DNA of 64,000 nucleotides from Polaribacter vadi (lineage in GTDB: Bacteria > Bacteroidota > Bacteroidia > Flavobacteriales > Flavobacteriaceae): assembly GCF_018861005.1 (NCBI RefSeq), contig NZ_JAHKQL010000002.1:124001-188000 (forward strand), written 5' to 3'. The position numbers were made by a program, and so were the translations under genes. Shown piece after piece: positions 8,011 through 18,059 of this stretch. The notes beneath the pieces were generated by a model that was not told the DNA's origin, did not search any database, and worked only from the letters and a program-made list of their open reading frames with translations. The first letter of the stretch is position 1. Each line of letters begins with the position of its first letter.

Positions 8011-9567
8011 ATGATAAAAGAAATACAGTTACGTGTAAATTTAATAGAAGAACGAAAAGATAACATTCTTAAATACAAAGCATCTAAACAACTTTCTATT
8101 GATAAATCTGAAATAACTGCTATTAAAGTTCTACGTAAATCTATTGATGCTCGTAAAAAAGACATCATTTTTAATTATAAAATTGCAGTTTACATTAACG
8201 AAAATATACCTCAAAAATCTGATTATTTATTTGAATATAAAGATGTTTCTAATGCAAAAGAAATACATATTGTAGGTTTTGGTCCTGCAGGTATGTACGC
8301 TGCTTTACGTTGTATAGAACTAGGCTATAAACCAATTGTTCTAGAACGTGGTAAAAACGTACAAGATAGAAGGCGAGATTTAAGAGCCATTAATCAAGAA
8401 CATCTTGTAAATGAAGACTCTAACTATTGTTTTGGTGAAGGTGGTGCAGGTACTTATTCTGATGGAAAACTATATACAAGAAGTTTAAAACGTGGTGATG
8501 TAAGACGTATTTTTGAAAACTTAGTTTTTCACGGAGCAACAGATCAAATCTTGGTTGATGCACACCCACATATTGGCACTAATAAACTACCTAAAATCAT
8601 CCAAAATATTCGTGAGAATATTATAAAATTTGGTGGAGAAGTTCATTTTGAAACTAGAGTTACAGATTTTGTTGTAAAAAACAATAAACTACAAGCCATT
8701 CAATTACAAAACGGAAATGAAATGGCAGTAAATTCTGTTATTTTAGCAACAGGTCATTCTGCCAGAGATATTTATGAATTATTACATAAAAAAGAAATTG
8801 CCTTAAAAGCAAAATCTTTTGCAATGGGAGTTCGTGTAGAACATCCACAAGAAATTATAGATCAAATTCAATATAGTTGCACAGGGTCTAGAGATGAATT
8901 GTTACCTGCTGCAGCTTACAGTTTAGTGCACCAAGTTAATAACAGAGGTGTGTATTCTTTTTGCATGTGCCCAGGAGGATTTATAGTTCCAGCTGCTACT
9001 GCAAATGGAGAGGTTGTTGTAAACGGAATGTCGCCAAGCAAAAGAAATAACAAATTTGCAAATTCTGGAATTGTTGTTGAACTAGATATTGATAGAGATT
9101 TTAAAAAATATGAAAAATTTGGGGCTTTAAAAGGATTGGAGTTTCAAAAAGATTTAGAAAAAATTGCCTTTTTTGCTGGTGGAAGATCTCAAACTGCACC
9201 TGCACAAAGATTGGGCGATTTTGTTGATGGAAAACTATCTGCAGATTTAAATGATTGTTCCTATCAACCAGGGTTAAAATCGGCTCCTTTACATTCTTTA
9301 TTACCAAAAATTATTGGTGGTAGATTAAGAAAAGGATTTGCTGCTTTTGGGCAAAAAATGCATGGTTATCACACAAACGAAGCAAATATTATTGGTGTAG
9401 AATCTAGAACTTCATCTCCAGTAAACATTCCAAGAAAAGAGAATTTAGAGCATACAGAAATAGAAGGTTTATTTCCTTGTGGAGAAGGTGGTGGTTATGC
9501 AGGAGGTATTGTTTCTGCAGCTATGGATGGTGAACGATGTGCAGAAGCTGCAATTGCTCAGATGTAA
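8011..9567 (+). CDS. FAD-dependent oxidoreductase (COG2509-like)
   Basis: 518 residues. An N-terminal region of about 80 residues resembles the small alpha-beta domain of the COG2509 group; the dinucleotide-binding motif GFGPAGMYAA lies at 89-98, a second conserved motif GEGGAGTYSDGKLYTR at about 143-158, and the C-terminal FAD motif GEGGGYAGGIVSAAMDG near 492-508. This fits the large, poorly characterised family annotated as NAD(P)/FAD-dependent oxidoreductase or uncharacterised FAD-dependent dehydrogenase; the substrate is unknown. Full length and intact. Confidence 0.85.
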   Translation: MIKEIQLRVNLIEERKDNILKYKASKQLSIDKSEITAIKVLRKSIDARKKDIIFNYKIAVYINENIPQKSDYLFEYKDVSNAKEIHIVGFGPAGMYAALRCIELGYKPIVLERGKNVQDRRRDLRAINQEHLVNEDSNYCFGEGGAGTYSDGKLYTRSLKRGDVRRIFENLVFHGATDQILVDAHPHIGTNKLPKIIQNIRENIIKFGGEVHFETRVTDFVVKNNKLQAIQLQNGNEMAVNSVILATGHSARDIYELLHKKEIALKAKSFAMGVRVEHPQEIIDQIQYSCTGSRDELLPAAAYSLVHQVNNRGVYSFCMCPGGFIVPAATANGEVVVNGMSPSKRNNKFANSGIVVELDIDRDFKKYEKFGALKGLEFQKDLEKIAFFAGGRSQTAPAQRLGDFVDGKLSADLNDCSYQPGLKSAPLHSLLPKIIGGRLRKGFAAFGQKMHGYHTNEANIIGVESRTSSPVNIPRKENLEHTEIEGLFPCGEGGGYAGGIVSAAMDGERCAEAAIAQM

Positions 9568-9602
9568 TTTTTTCTTTAAATAATCTATATTTTTAAAACA
9601 AA

Positions 9603-9959
9603 ATGACAAATAAAACCATTGATATAAATGAGGCTACCATTAAAAATTATGTAGAATCTTTACGTCCAGAAAATCCTGAAATTCGTGCTCAAGTAGATGT
9701 GGGGTATTCTTATGATGGTAAAGTTGTCTTTCTCTTTGAAATTAGACCTGAATGGGATAATCCAAAGAAGAAAGAACAAATTGAATTTGCTAAAATCAGG
9801 TATTATAAATCTAAAAAGAAATGGTTTTTATATTGGATGAGAGGCAATGGAAAATGGCATACATATCAACCTTTTCCTGAATCTACACATGTAGGAGAAT
9901 GTATCCAAATTATTAAAAAAGATGAACATGGTTGTTTTTTTTGGGTAAAACCAAAATAA
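9603..9959 (+). CDS. DUF3024 family protein
   Basis: 118 residues, soluble, no signal peptide. The pattern FLFEIRPEW, then AKIRYYKSKKKWFLYW, then GKWHTYQPFPE and a final GCFFW matches what I remember of DUF3024, a family of small proteins of unknown function rich in aromatic residues. It lies 36 bp after the FAD oxidoreductase, same strand. No function is proposed. Confidence 0.7.
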   Translation: MTNKTIDINEATIKNYVESLRPENPEIRAQVDVGYSYDGKVVFLFEIRPEWDNPKKKEQIEFAKIRYYKSKKKWFLYWMRGNGKWHTYQPFPESTHVGECIQIIKKDEHGCFFWVKPK

Positions 9960-10001
9960 AAAGTCTGATATAGTTTTAACTTATTTTCCATATTTACACT
10001 C

Positions 10002-10910
10002 ATGAATCTTTCTAAAAAAGACTTTTTAAAAACACCTAAAGCAGATGTTCACACTCATTTTCATTTAGGTGGCTTACAAAGTAAACTAAAAGAAAAATAC
10101 CCAAATAGTAAGATTATTTTCCCTAATAAATATGATGGACTTTCTGGGATGATAAAATTTATCTACGGAAATTTAAACCAAATAATGCTTACCAAAAAGG
10201 ATGTTATTAATTTTATGGAAATTTCTATAGAAAGTAGCATTGCAGACAATATTACTCTTTTAGAAGCAAGTGTAGATGTTGGTTTAGCTCGTTTTTTTAA
10301 TGATTCTATTGATGAATTAATTATAGAAGTAAAAAGGATTAAAGAGAAATACAAAACTTTAATTGATTTTAAACCAGATATTGGTATCAACAAAGACTTA
10401 GATTTAAAAAAGGTGTATTCTTATGGAAATCGTTGTATAGAAAGTGGGGTTTTTAATGGTATTGATATTTACGGACAAGAAGCAAATCAAAATTTAAATT
10501 CTTTTAAAGAACTGTTTGAAATTGCCAGTAAAAATATGCTAAAAACCAAAACTCATATTGGTGAATTTTCTGATTACAAATCTATAGAAGAAACTATTAA
10601 TCTTTTAAATCCTAATGAAATACAACATGGAATTACTGCTGCAAATTCTGAAAAAACAATGGATTTAATTTTAGAAAGAAACATCAGATTAAATATTTGT
10701 CCGCAAAGTAATATTGCTCTAGGTGCTGTTGATAGTTTAAAAAATCATCCAATTAAAAAACTATTTGAAAAAGGTATAAAAATAACAGTAAATACAGATG
10801 ATTTAATCTTATTTAACACACCACTTTCTGAAGAATTTTACAATTTATACAGCAATAATATTTTTAGTTATAACGAATTAGAAATTATCAGAAAAAATGC
10901 TTTTAACTAA
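10002..10910 (+). CDS. Adenosine deaminase-like amidohydrolase, short form
   Basis: 302 residues, about 30-40 shorter than usual adenosine deaminases. The metal and catalytic motifs of the family are in order: DVHTHFH (His17, His19), THIGEF with the catalytic Glu near 196, the metal/catalytic His in IQHGI, CPQSN and NTDD with the final metal aspartate. The usual NTDDP becomes NTDDL, and the C-terminal helices after the barrel are cut short, so substrate may differ from adenosine. The last 8 bp overlap the end of the adenylate cyclase gene on the other strand. Family is confident; adenosine as substrate is only the default guess. Confidence 0.75.
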   Translation: MNLSKKDFLKTPKADVHTHFHLGGLQSKLKEKYPNSKIIFPNKYDGLSGMIKFIYGNLNQIMLTKKDVINFMEISIESSIADNITLLEASVDVGLARFFNDSIDELIIEVKRIKEKYKTLIDFKPDIGINKDLDLKKVYSYGNRCIESGVFNGIDIYGQEANQNLNSFKELFEIASKNMLKTKTHIGEFSDYKSIEETINLLNPNEIQHGITAANSEKTMDLILERNIRLNICPQSNIALGAVDSLKNHPIKKLFEKGIKITVNTDDLILFNTPLSEEFYNLYSNNIFSYNELEIIRKNAFN

Positions 10911-12753
10911 GTTTTTCTACAAAATACATATTTACTTTTCCTTTTCCTTTAGCCTCAATTGCTCCTCTAAATTCAAACGAAAAAGCTTTGTTATCTTTTA
11001 GTAAATTATAAGTAGACTCACTAATATTTACTTTATTTATAGCTCCAGAACTTTCCATTCTACTAGCAACATTTACAGTATCTCCCCAAATATCATAAGC
11101 AAACTTTTTACTACCTACAACACCAGCTACAACTGCACCTGTGTTAACACCAACTCTTATATCTAATTTTAGAGTTTCTTTTGCATGTTTTTTAACAAAA
11201 TCTACAATTTCTAAAGCTGCCAATACAATATTAGTTGCATGATTTTTAGAAGGAAAAGGCAAACCACCTGCACACATATAAGCATCACCAATTGTTTTTA
11301 TTTTTTCTAGGTTATGTTTCTCTATAATTTCATCAAACTTAGAAAAATAAAAATCGATACTTTTTACTAATTCCTCAGGACTTAACTCTTCCGAAAATTT
11401 TGTAAAACCCTTAAAATCTGTAAATAACACTGACACAGAATCAAAACTTTTAGCTTTTACACTTCCTTTTTCTTTTAACTCTTCTGCAGTTTCTTTAGGT
11501 AAAATATTCTTTAACAATTTATCTGATCGTTCTTTTTCTGCCTCAATAATTTTGCCTGTTTTTACAACATATTTGTTTCTTCTATATAAAGTATTTGCTA
11601 AAAAACCAAGTAAAATTAATGCGATAATACTGGCAAAAACAATAATATTTTTCGTTTTATTTTGTTCTTTAGATAAATCTAATTCTGTTTGTTTTCTTTC
11701 AATTTCAAATTCAGCTTTTTCGTTAGCTATTTTCTGTGCAATATCTACATTATTTACACTATCTCTATAAATGATATGATTCTTATAATATTCATAAGAT
11801 TTTTTAAAATCTTTTTCTTTTTCATAAATAGTTGATAATTTTAAATAACCACTACTAATTTGCCCTTTTAAACCATATTTCTTTGCCCAATAAATACTAC
11901 TTTTAGCATAAGGTAGTGCTACTTGGGTTTCATCCATTTCAATATAAATATCAGAAATTGAGTGTAAATAAACACAAATAGGATAGTAATCTTCATTAGC
12001 TACTAATACCTCTATTGCTTTATTAAGGTTTGTTTCTGCTTGCTTATTTTTACCCTTTTTAGCATATACTAAACCAACGTTACCTAAATTATAAGCTTCA
12101 CCAAGTTCATAATTTGTTGCTTTAAATAGCTTCATAGATTCACTAAAGTAGATTAGTGCAGAGTCTAATTTTTGTTGATTGTAATATTCATCACCTAAAT
12201 TTAATTGAGCAGAAGCTAAGTTTATAGAATCTAAAAAACTAACTTCTTTAGATATTAAACTACTTTTAAGTAACTGTATACTTTGCTTGTAATATTGAAC
12301 AGCGTTTTTGTTATCGCCAGCAATAGAGTAAACATCTGCAATAGCAATTTTAACAGTACCTTGATCAGAAATTAAATTATTATTTTCTGCTATTTTTAAA
12401 GCCTTAAAATAATTCTCTAAAGCAGTAGTTAAATCGCTTTTTAGTCTATATGCATTACCTATTTGTAAATACCCATCATAAACGTATTTAATAGAATTTG
12501 TTTCTAATGCTAAATCAATTAGCTGTTTACTATAAATAAGAATTTGATCTGTATTTGTTTCGTTAGCAGCTATATTTCCTATTATTTCTAATTTAATTGC
12601 GCTATTAAAATCATTTTCTTGTAAAACAATCTTTAAACTATCACTTACTTTTTGATTTTGAGAAAAAACAACATTTACAAACAATAAAAAAAAACCTATT
12701 ATTAAATAGGCTTTGATATTTTTAGACTTTATTTTAAAAAAAATATACTTCAA
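10903..12753 (-). CDS. TPR-containing class III adenylate cyclase, membrane-anchored
   Basis: 616 residues. A signal/anchor (about 14-31), a periplasmic TPR region (80-330), a coiled linker, a transmembrane helix (369-389) and a cytoplasmic class III cyclase domain (435-610). Metal ligands Asp446 (LFTDFKG) and Asp490 (TIGDAY) are present. Purine-selecting residues are Lys486 (KIKTIGD) and Asp554 (YDIWG), the Lys/Asp pair of adenylate rather than guanylate cyclases; transition-state Asn561 and Arg565 (VNVASRM) are present, so a homodimer should be active. The TPR ectodomain presumably senses an envelope signal. The gene runs alone; a lipoprotein gene lies 18 bp upstream on the same strand. Confidence 0.88.
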   Translation of the reverse strand: MKYIFFKIKSKNIKAYLIIGFFLLFVNVVFSQNQKVSDSLKIVLQENDFNSAIKLEIIGNIAANETNTDQILIYSKQLIDLALETNSIKYVYDGYLQIGNAYRLKSDLTTALENYFKALKIAENNNLISDQGTVKIAIADVYSIAGDNKNAVQYYKQSIQLLKSSLISKEVSFLDSINLASAQLNLGDEYYNQQKLDSALIYFSESMKLFKATNYELGEAYNLGNVGLVYAKKGKNKQAETNLNKAIEVLVANEDYYPICVYLHSISDIYIEMDETQVALPYAKSSIYWAKKYGLKGQISSGYLKLSTIYEKEKDFKKSYEYYKNHIIYRDSVNNVDIAQKIANEKAEFEIERKQTELDLSKEQNKTKNIIVFASIIALILLGFLANTLYRRNKYVVKTGKIIEAEKERSDKLLKNILPKETAEELKEKGSVKAKSFDSVSVLFTDFKGFTKFSEELSPEELVKSIDFYFSKFDEIIEKHNLEKIKTIGDAYMCAGGLPFPSKNHATNIVLAALEIVDFVKKHAKETLKLDIRVGVNTGAVVAGVVGSKKFAYDIWGDTVNVASRMESSGAINKVNISESTYNLLKDNKAFSFEFRGAIEAKGKGKVNMYFVEKLS

Positions 12754-12771
12754 AAAAGATAAAATATTTAA

Positions 12772-13248
12772 TTATGATCTTACTCTAATTTTTGGATCTA
12801 CAATATAAGTAGTATTCAAATCAATAATTCCATTTGTTTTTAAAGCAAAAGTAAAACCAAATTTTGCTTCATCATCTACAGAACCATTAATTACCTTTAA
12901 AGTAGCTATAGAAGACTCTACATCAACAGAAGATTCTACTCCACTATCCCAAAACTCACGATCACCAGAAACATAGAAAAAATCAATAATAACTACTTCA
13001 ACAGCATCAGAAGATGTATCAATTGTATAAAAAATCTCTTCTCCAACCAAAACTTCACTAGTGTATGATGCAGCAGCCTCTCCATTTAAAGAAACCAAAC
13101 TTGTTGCATCATTATCTTGTAAAGTTAACAAAGCAGCTACATCTAAAGAGCCTGTAACTATTAAATTACTTGTTTCATCATCAGAAGAACTACATGCAGA
13201 AATACTAATAAGCATAACTGCCATAAAAAGTTGAACTATTTTTTTCAT
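12772..13248 (-). CDS. Putative lipoprotein of unknown function
   Basis: 158 residues. A type II signal peptide ends in SISAC followed by an acidic SSSDDE stretch, so the mature protein should be a lipid-anchored envelope protein. The rest is beta-rich and acidic with no motif I recognise. It lies 18 bp upstream of the adenylate cyclase on the same strand and may share its transcript. Confidence 0.65.
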   Translation of the reverse strand: MKKIVQLFMAVMLISISACSSSDDETSNLIVTGSLDVAALLTLQDNDATSLVSLNGEAAASYTSEVLVGEEIFYTIDTSSDAVEVVIIDFFYVSGDREFWDSGVESSVDVESSIATLKVINGSVDDEAKFGFTFALKTNGIIDLNTTYIVDPKIRVRS

Positions 13249-13424
13249 TTTAATATTTTAAAATTACTAAGAGCCAAATATAGATATTATTTCATGTAAT
13301 TTAATTAACATCAAATTTATTTACAATACACATTAAATATAACTCAATTTAAACTTATTTATTTTTTTAATACCTCTAAATTTTAAATTACAATTCTTAG
13401 TTTTACATTCTTTAATATTAATAT

Positions 13425-13865
13425 ATGAAAATTACCATTGGTAGATCTGATATAGCTGATTTCCCTAAATTATCCTTAGTAGATATTGATATAAAAATTG
13501 ATTCTGGCGCATATACTTCTTCAATACATTGTTCAAATATTGAAGAAATTACGAGTGATAATGACAATTTTATTCGATTTAAATTATTAGACCCAGATCA
13601 TGATTTATACAACAATAAAGAATTTACCACAAAGAATTATTCTTCTAGAATGGTAAAAAGCTCTAATGGAATAGTAGAAAAAAGGTTTATGATTCAGACA
13701 GAAATCACCATTTTTGCTACAACTTTTCCTATTTACTTAACATTAAGCGAACGAAGAGACATGAAATTCCCTATATTATTGGGAAGAAAATTTTTGAATA
13801 AAAAATTTGTAATTGATCCTATTAAAAAAAACCTATCTTTCAAATTAAAACAAAGCACCAAATGA
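13425..13865 (+). CDS. RimB-like retropepsin-fold protease (RimK/LysX-associated 'ATP-dependent zinc protease' family)
   Basis: 146 residues. An aspartic-protease-like KIDSGA motif (Asp26-Ser-Gly28) near the N-terminus and ILLGRKFL near 121-128 are the hallmarks of this single-domain retropepsin-like family, often found beside rimK. In Pseudomonas the related RimB is reported to modulate RimK action on ribosomal protein S6. The stop overlaps the rimK start (ATGA), implying translational coupling. The family name is misleading: no zinc or ATP site is visible. Confident on family, moderate on role. Confidence 0.8.
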   Translation: MKITIGRSDIADFPKLSLVDIDIKIDSGAYTSSIHCSNIEEITSDNDNFIRFKLLDPDHDLYNNKEFTTKNYSSRMVKSSNGIVEKRFMIQTEITIFATTFPIYLTLSERRDMKFPILLGRKFLNKKFVIDPIKKNLSFKLKQSTK

Positions 13866-14737
13866 GAATAGTTATACTATCTAGAAATCCTAAATTATAC
13901 TCAACAAGAAGATTAGTTGAAGCTGCAGAAAAAAGAGCCCATGAGGTTTTTGTAGTTGACCATTTAAAATGTGACATTGTTATTGAAAAAAAATCTCCAA
14001 AAATCTATTATAAAGGAGAATATATTACTGACATTGATGCAATTATACCAAGAATTGGAGCTTCTGTTACTTTTTATGGTACTGCAGTTATTCGTCAATT
14101 CGAAATGATGAAGGTTTTTACTTCTGTAACCTCACAAGCATTAACCAGATCTAGAGATAAATTAAGTAGTTTACAAATTTTAGCAAGAGCTGGAGTTGGT
14201 TTACCAAAAACCGTTTTTACAAACTATACAAAAGATGTAGAGCATGTTGTAGATTCTGTTGGTGGAGCACCTTTAGTTTTAAAATTATTAGAAGGCACAC
14301 AAGGTTTAGGTGTTGTTTTAGCAGAAACCAAAAATGCGGCAACTTCAGTTTTAGAGGCTTTTAATGGTTTGGGTGCAAGAGTTATTGCTCAGCAATTTAT
14401 TAAAGAAGCTGGTGGTGCAGATATTAGAGCTTTTGTGGTTGATGGTAAAGTAATTGGTGCCATGAAACGTCAAGGTAAAGAGGGCGAATTTCGTTCTAAT
14501 TTACATAGAGGTGGTAATGCAACAGTAATTGAATTAACAGACGAAGAAGAAAAAACAGCACTAAAAGCAACCAAAGCTTTAGGTTTAGGAATTGCTGGTG
14601 TAGATATGTTACAATCTTCTAAAGGACCTTTAGTTTTAGAAGTAAACTCTTCTCCTGGTTTAGAAGGAATTGAAGTTGCCACAGGAAAAAACATTGCGAA
14701 AGAAATTATCAGATATTTAGAAATACATGCAGAATAA
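13862..14737 (+). CDS. rimK: RimK family ATP-grasp ligase (ribosomal protein S6--L-glutamate ligase)
   Basis: 291 residues, the usual RimK length. N-terminal pre-ATP-grasp region with [19 protein letters not shown] (56-74 region), the ATP-binding lysine/loop [15 protein letters not shown], and the metal motif [12 protein letters not shown] near the C-terminus. RimK adds glutamate residues to the C-terminus of ribosomal protein S6 using ATP. It overlaps the RimB-like gene upstream by 4 bp and the deacylase-like gene downstream by 11 bp, so the three are coupled. Other acceptors (as for LysX/MptN relatives) cannot be excluded. Confidence 0.88.
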   Translation: MRIVILSRNPKLYSTRRLVEAAEKRAHEVFVVDHLKCDIVIEKKSPKIYYKGEYITDIDAIIPRIGASVTFYGTAVIRQFEMMKVFTSVTSQALTRSRDKLSSLQILARAGVGLPKTVFTNYTKDVEHVVDSVGGAPLVLKLLEGTQGLGVVLAETKNAATSVLEAFNGLGARVIAQQFIKEAGGADIRAFVVDGKVIGAMKRQGKEGEFRSNLHRGGNATVIELTDEEEKTALKATKALGLGIAGVDMLQSSKGPLVLEVNSSPGLEGIEVATGKNIAKEIIRYLEIHAE

Positions 14738-15677
14738 CCCTTTTGTACTTTTAGGAGAAACTATTCCTGAAGGAAAACGTACAGTTTTAGATCTAGAAGT
14801 TGCTAAATTGCATACTAGAACAACTGTTAAAGTTCCATTGATTATTGAACGTTCTAAAAACCCTGGCCCTGTTGTTTTATTAATGGCAGGTATTCATGGA
14901 GATGAAATAAATGGAGTTGGAATTGTAAGAGAAATCATTAACCAAAAGTTAAATAAACCAACTAAGGGAACTATTATCTGCTTGCCCGTTTTTAATATTT
15001 TTGGATATCTAATTCAGACAAGAGAATTCCCTGATGGTAGAGATTTAAATCGAGTTTTTCCTGGTTCTAGCAAAGGTTCTTTAGCCAGCCAATTTGCCTA
15101 TCAATTTATTCAAGAAGTTGCACCTTTAGTAGATTATGTTATCGATTTTCATACAGGTGGAGATCAACGTGATAATGTTCCTCAAATTCGTTGTAACAAA
15201 GATGATGACAAAGGTTTAGAATTGGCTAAAATATTTAATCCGCCAGTAATAATGTATTCAAATAATATTGTAAAATCTTTAAGAGAAACTTTACATAAAA
15301 TGGGCAAAACTGTTTTATTATTCGAAGGCGGAAAAACAAAAGAATTAGACCCTACAGTAATAAACGAAGGTGTAAACGGAACTAAAAACTTACTGATTCA
15401 TTTAGGTTTAATTGAAGGAGAAATAACAGTTAGAGAAACGCCTGTTTATGTTAAAAAATCGAAATGGTTACGTGCTATGCATTCTGGCATGCTTAAAGTA
15501 ATGGTTAAAAACGGAAGTTTTGTAGAAAAGAAAGACGTTTTAGGTGTTATTCAAGATCCTTTTGGTGAGTTTAAAAAAAGAGTTTATGCACCACATAATG
15601 GTTACGTTTTTTGTATTAACAAAACCCCGATTGTAAATAAAGGTGATGCTTTATTTCACGTTAGTATTGAAGAATAA
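14727..15677 (+). CDS. Succinylglutamate desuccinylase/aspartoacylase family zinc enzyme
   Basis: 316 residues. Zinc ligands are visible: His57 and Glu60 in [12 protein letters not shown] and His142 in [14 protein letters not shown] (106-113) is the substrate-binding motif of the M14-related AstE/AspA group. The C-terminal 80 residues form a beta-rich biotinyl-lipoyl-like cap (GxVxxKxxLGxIxDPFG). Its start lies inside rimK (11-bp overlap). Because it is coupled to a glutamate ligase, removal of RimK-added glutamates is an attractive inference, as this fold contains carboxypeptidases. Family call is firm; substrate is a guess. Confidence 0.85.
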   Translation: MQNNPFVLLGETIPEGKRTVLDLEVAKLHTRTTVKVPLIIERSKNPGPVVLLMAGIHGDEINGVGIVREIINQKLNKPTKGTIICLPVFNIFGYLIQTREFPDGRDLNRVFPGSSKGSLASQFAYQFIQEVAPLVDYVIDFHTGGDQRDNVPQIRCNKDDDKGLELAKIFNPPVIMYSNNIVKSLRETLHKMGKTVLLFEGGKTKELDPTVINEGVNGTKNLLIHLGLIEGEITVRETPVYVKKSKWLRAMHSGMLKVMVKNGSFVEKKDVLGVIQDPFGEFKKRVYAPHNGYVFCINKTPIVNKGDALFHVSIEE

Positions 15678-15704
15678 TCATTAAAAACCCAAAATAAATT
15701 AGCT

Positions 15705-17153
15705 ATGAAAAACTATTTATTAATTTTTACAATCTTTTCATTTTTTATTGGCTTTTCCCAAACCAATAGCGAATTTGATTATGAAAAATACTCAAATCCA
15801 AATCCTGAAAATGAACTTTCTTTGTATTTTAAAAATGAAATCAAGAAAAAACTATTAAGAAACGCTCGTTTTCAAACAAAAAAAAATAATATCACATTAT
15901 CATTTTTTATAAATAATGAAAGAAAACCATACAATATAAGTGTATCTTCTTTTGGTTCATTTGAGTTTAACAAAGCAGTAATAAGTACATTTAAAGAATT
16001 TCCTTTAGATAAATTTAGTTTAGATTCTTTAGATACCAGAAATAAATATTCTTTACAAATTGTTAGTAAAAAAGGTAGTAAAAACATTTTTAATTGTAGT
16101 ACTAAATTAGTTGTAGAAACTCCTCCTGTTTGTGAGCAATGTGAAGATTTAAAATTTTATCCAGATATAAAATCTTGTCTAAATTTAGAGGTAAGAAAAC
16201 TTTTTTACGAAAAAGCAGATTTTAGTATTTTAGATAATAGTACAGAAGATGAAACTGATCTTTACATACAATTCTCAGTAACTAAATCTGGTGAATTAAA
16301 AATGACTAGCAAGACAAAAGTACCTTTAGAGTTTCTTTTAGAGGCTGATAAAATTATAAGTTCTTTTCCTAAAGTAAAAACAGTTAGTTATAAAGCTGAT
16401 AAAAAAACTGAACCTCTGCATAGTTTTACAATTTCTTATAAAAAAGGAGAAACACCAAAACTGACAAACAAAGAAGTTAAATACGATTCAATTTTTAAAC
16501 GTTCTTCAACAAATGAATTGGCACTTTATTTTATTGATAAATTTAAAAATACTGATATAAACATTGCTAATTTAAGCAGTATTAAAAATCAAGTTAATTT
16601 ATATTTTGAACTAGATAAAAAGAATAAAGTTTTTAACGTTAGTACTACTTCTAGATCAGACTTTTTAGACAAAAAGATTATCGAAATCTTTAATGAATAC
16701 CCTGCAGAAAAATTAAATTTTAAAAGTAAAGAACCATTAAAAAGATACTTTCTGCAAATACTAAAATATAAAGATGACAAAGTATTTGTAGAAACAAATA
16801 GTTTAATTGGTTCAGAAAAAATCCCTTTGTTTCCTGGTTGTGAAAATTCGGTTAATTATGAAGGTGCAAAAAAATGCTTCAGTAGAGGTGTACAGATGCA
16901 TTTTGCAAAGAAATTTGACATTGATTTACCCAAAAAACTAGGATTAAGCAAAGGGAGAAAAAGAGTATTTATAGCTTTTAAAATCAATACAAAAGGAAAA
17001 ATTGTAAATATTCAGGTTAAAGCACCACATCCTAGAATTAAACAAGAAGTGATAAAAGTAATGAAACAAATGCCTCATGTAGAGCCAGGAACACAAGGAG
17101 GTGAACCTGTAAATATTAAATATAATATACCTTTTACTATTATTGTTGAATAG
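15705..17153 (+). CDS. Secreted protein with duplicated TonB-C-like modules
   Basis: 482 residues with a signal peptide (to about residue 18, GFSQ). The last module (about 375-482) resembles the TonB C-terminal domain: FIAFKINTKGKIVNIQVKAPHP then PFTIIVE. Reading along the protein, segment 31-125 is similar to 267-357 (both start NEL[SA]LYF), and 139-246 is similar to 375-482 (both carry a Cys pair: CEQCE..SC and GCEN..KC), giving an A-B-A-B layout from internal duplication. No membrane helix other than the signal is present, so it is not a normal TonB. It follows the rimK operon after 27 bp. Function unknown. Confidence 0.65.
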   Translation: MKNYLLIFTIFSFFIGFSQTNSEFDYEKYSNPNPENELSLYFKNEIKKKLLRNARFQTKKNNITLSFFINNERKPYNISVSSFGSFEFNKAVISTFKEFPLDKFSLDSLDTRNKYSLQIVSKKGSKNIFNCSTKLVVETPPVCEQCEDLKFYPDIKSCLNLEVRKLFYEKADFSILDNSTEDETDLYIQFSVTKSGELKMTSKTKVPLEFLLEADKIISSFPKVKTVSYKADKKTEPLHSFTISYKKGETPKLTNKEVKYDSIFKRSSTNELALYFIDKFKNTDINIANLSSIKNQVNLYFELDKKNKVFNVSTTSRSDFLDKKIIEIFNEYPAEKLNFKSKEPLKRYFLQILKYKDDKVFVETNSLIGSEKIPLFPGCENSVNYEGAKKCFSRGVQMHFAKKFDIDLPKKLGLSKGRKRVFIAFKINTKGKIVNIQVKAPHPRIKQEVIKVMKQMPHVEPGTQGGEPVNIKYNIPFTIIVE

Positions 17154-17169
17154 TTAGCAAACAAAGTAT

Positions 17170-17817
17170 ATGAGAATAGGAAAAAGAATAATTAAATGGT
17201 TTTTATATTTTTTACTAATTCCTATAACCTATATTTTGATCTCTTTAATTCTTTCATCTATTACAGTTGATAAAATTGTAACTAATGAAAGTTCTGAAAA
17301 ACTTATTTATTTAAGCACAAATGGAGTTCATTTAGACATTATACTTCCAATTGAAAATGTTGACAGCTTCGTATTATCTGGATTAAAATATAATAAAAAT
17401 GAAAAATATTTATCTTTTGGTTGGGGAGATGAAAACTTCTACATAAACACACCAACTTGGGATGATCTTACTTTTAAAAATGCTTTTAGTGCAGTGTTTT
17501 TAAAAAGCTCTACATTAATACATATAACTCGTTACAAACATAAATATGCTGATTGGGTTGCAATAAAAGTTAATGACTCTGAATTAAAAAAACTGAATAA
17601 CTATTTATTAAACACCTTTAAGACTGATGAAAAAGAGATGAAAATAATTCTTAAAAATCAAAGTTATTCATCTACTGACAATTTTTATAAATCTAAAGGA
17701 AGTTATTCTGCCTTTAAAACATGTAATACTTGGGTAAATACTGCTTTCAAAAAAAGTGGATTAAAGTCTGCTCTTTGGACACCTTTTGATTTTGGACTAA
17801 TCAATAAATACAAGTAA
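17170..17817 (+). CDS. DUF2459 family membrane-anchored protein
   Basis: 215 residues. One N-terminal membrane helix (10-32), then conserved motifs THGVH-like STNGVHLDIILP, SFGWGDENFYINTPTWDDL and a C-terminal TCNTWVNTAFKKSG. These fit DUF2459 (TIGR02117-like), a family of unknown function whose NTW/His/Cys pattern suggests a hydrolase fold. Lies 16 bp after the TonB-C-module protein and is probably the last gene of that transcript. Confidence 0.75.
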   Translation: MRIGKRIIKWFLYFLLIPITYILISLILSSITVDKIVTNESSEKLIYLSTNGVHLDIILPIENVDSFVLSGLKYNKNEKYLSFGWGDENFYINTPTWDDLTFKNAFSAVFLKSSTLIHITRYKHKYADWVAIKVNDSELKKLNNYLLNTFKTDEKEMKIILKNQSYSSTDNFYKSKGSYSAFKTCNTWVNTAFKKSGLKSALWTPFDFGLINKYK

Positions 17818-18047
17818 AATTCTATTGACAGCTTTTCTAGTAAATAACCTAGCAAATCATTTGCAAGCCCATTAATCATCATAAAAATAAAAAAAACTCA
17901 TAAACCAACTTTTAAACAAAATTTTCATTTCAATTCCTTTTTAATCTTAGTGCTAAAAATAAAAATATTTTGGTTGATGCCATTTTTCGATAACCAAATC
18001 TTTCTTAAACTTTAAAGAAGCATATTTTTAAAACTATTTAAATATCC

Positions 18048-18055
18048 TACATTTG
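18048..18055 (+). promoter_or_regulatory. trmD promoter, -7 box (leaderless start)
   Basis: TACATTTG matches the Bacteroidota -7 consensus TAnnTTTG exactly and ends only 4 nt before the trmD ATG at 18060, so transcription should begin at or within a base or two of the start codon. A clear -33 TTG is not present. The 240-bp gap upstream holds nothing else I can support. Confidence 0.6.
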
Positions 18056-18059
18056 CAAT

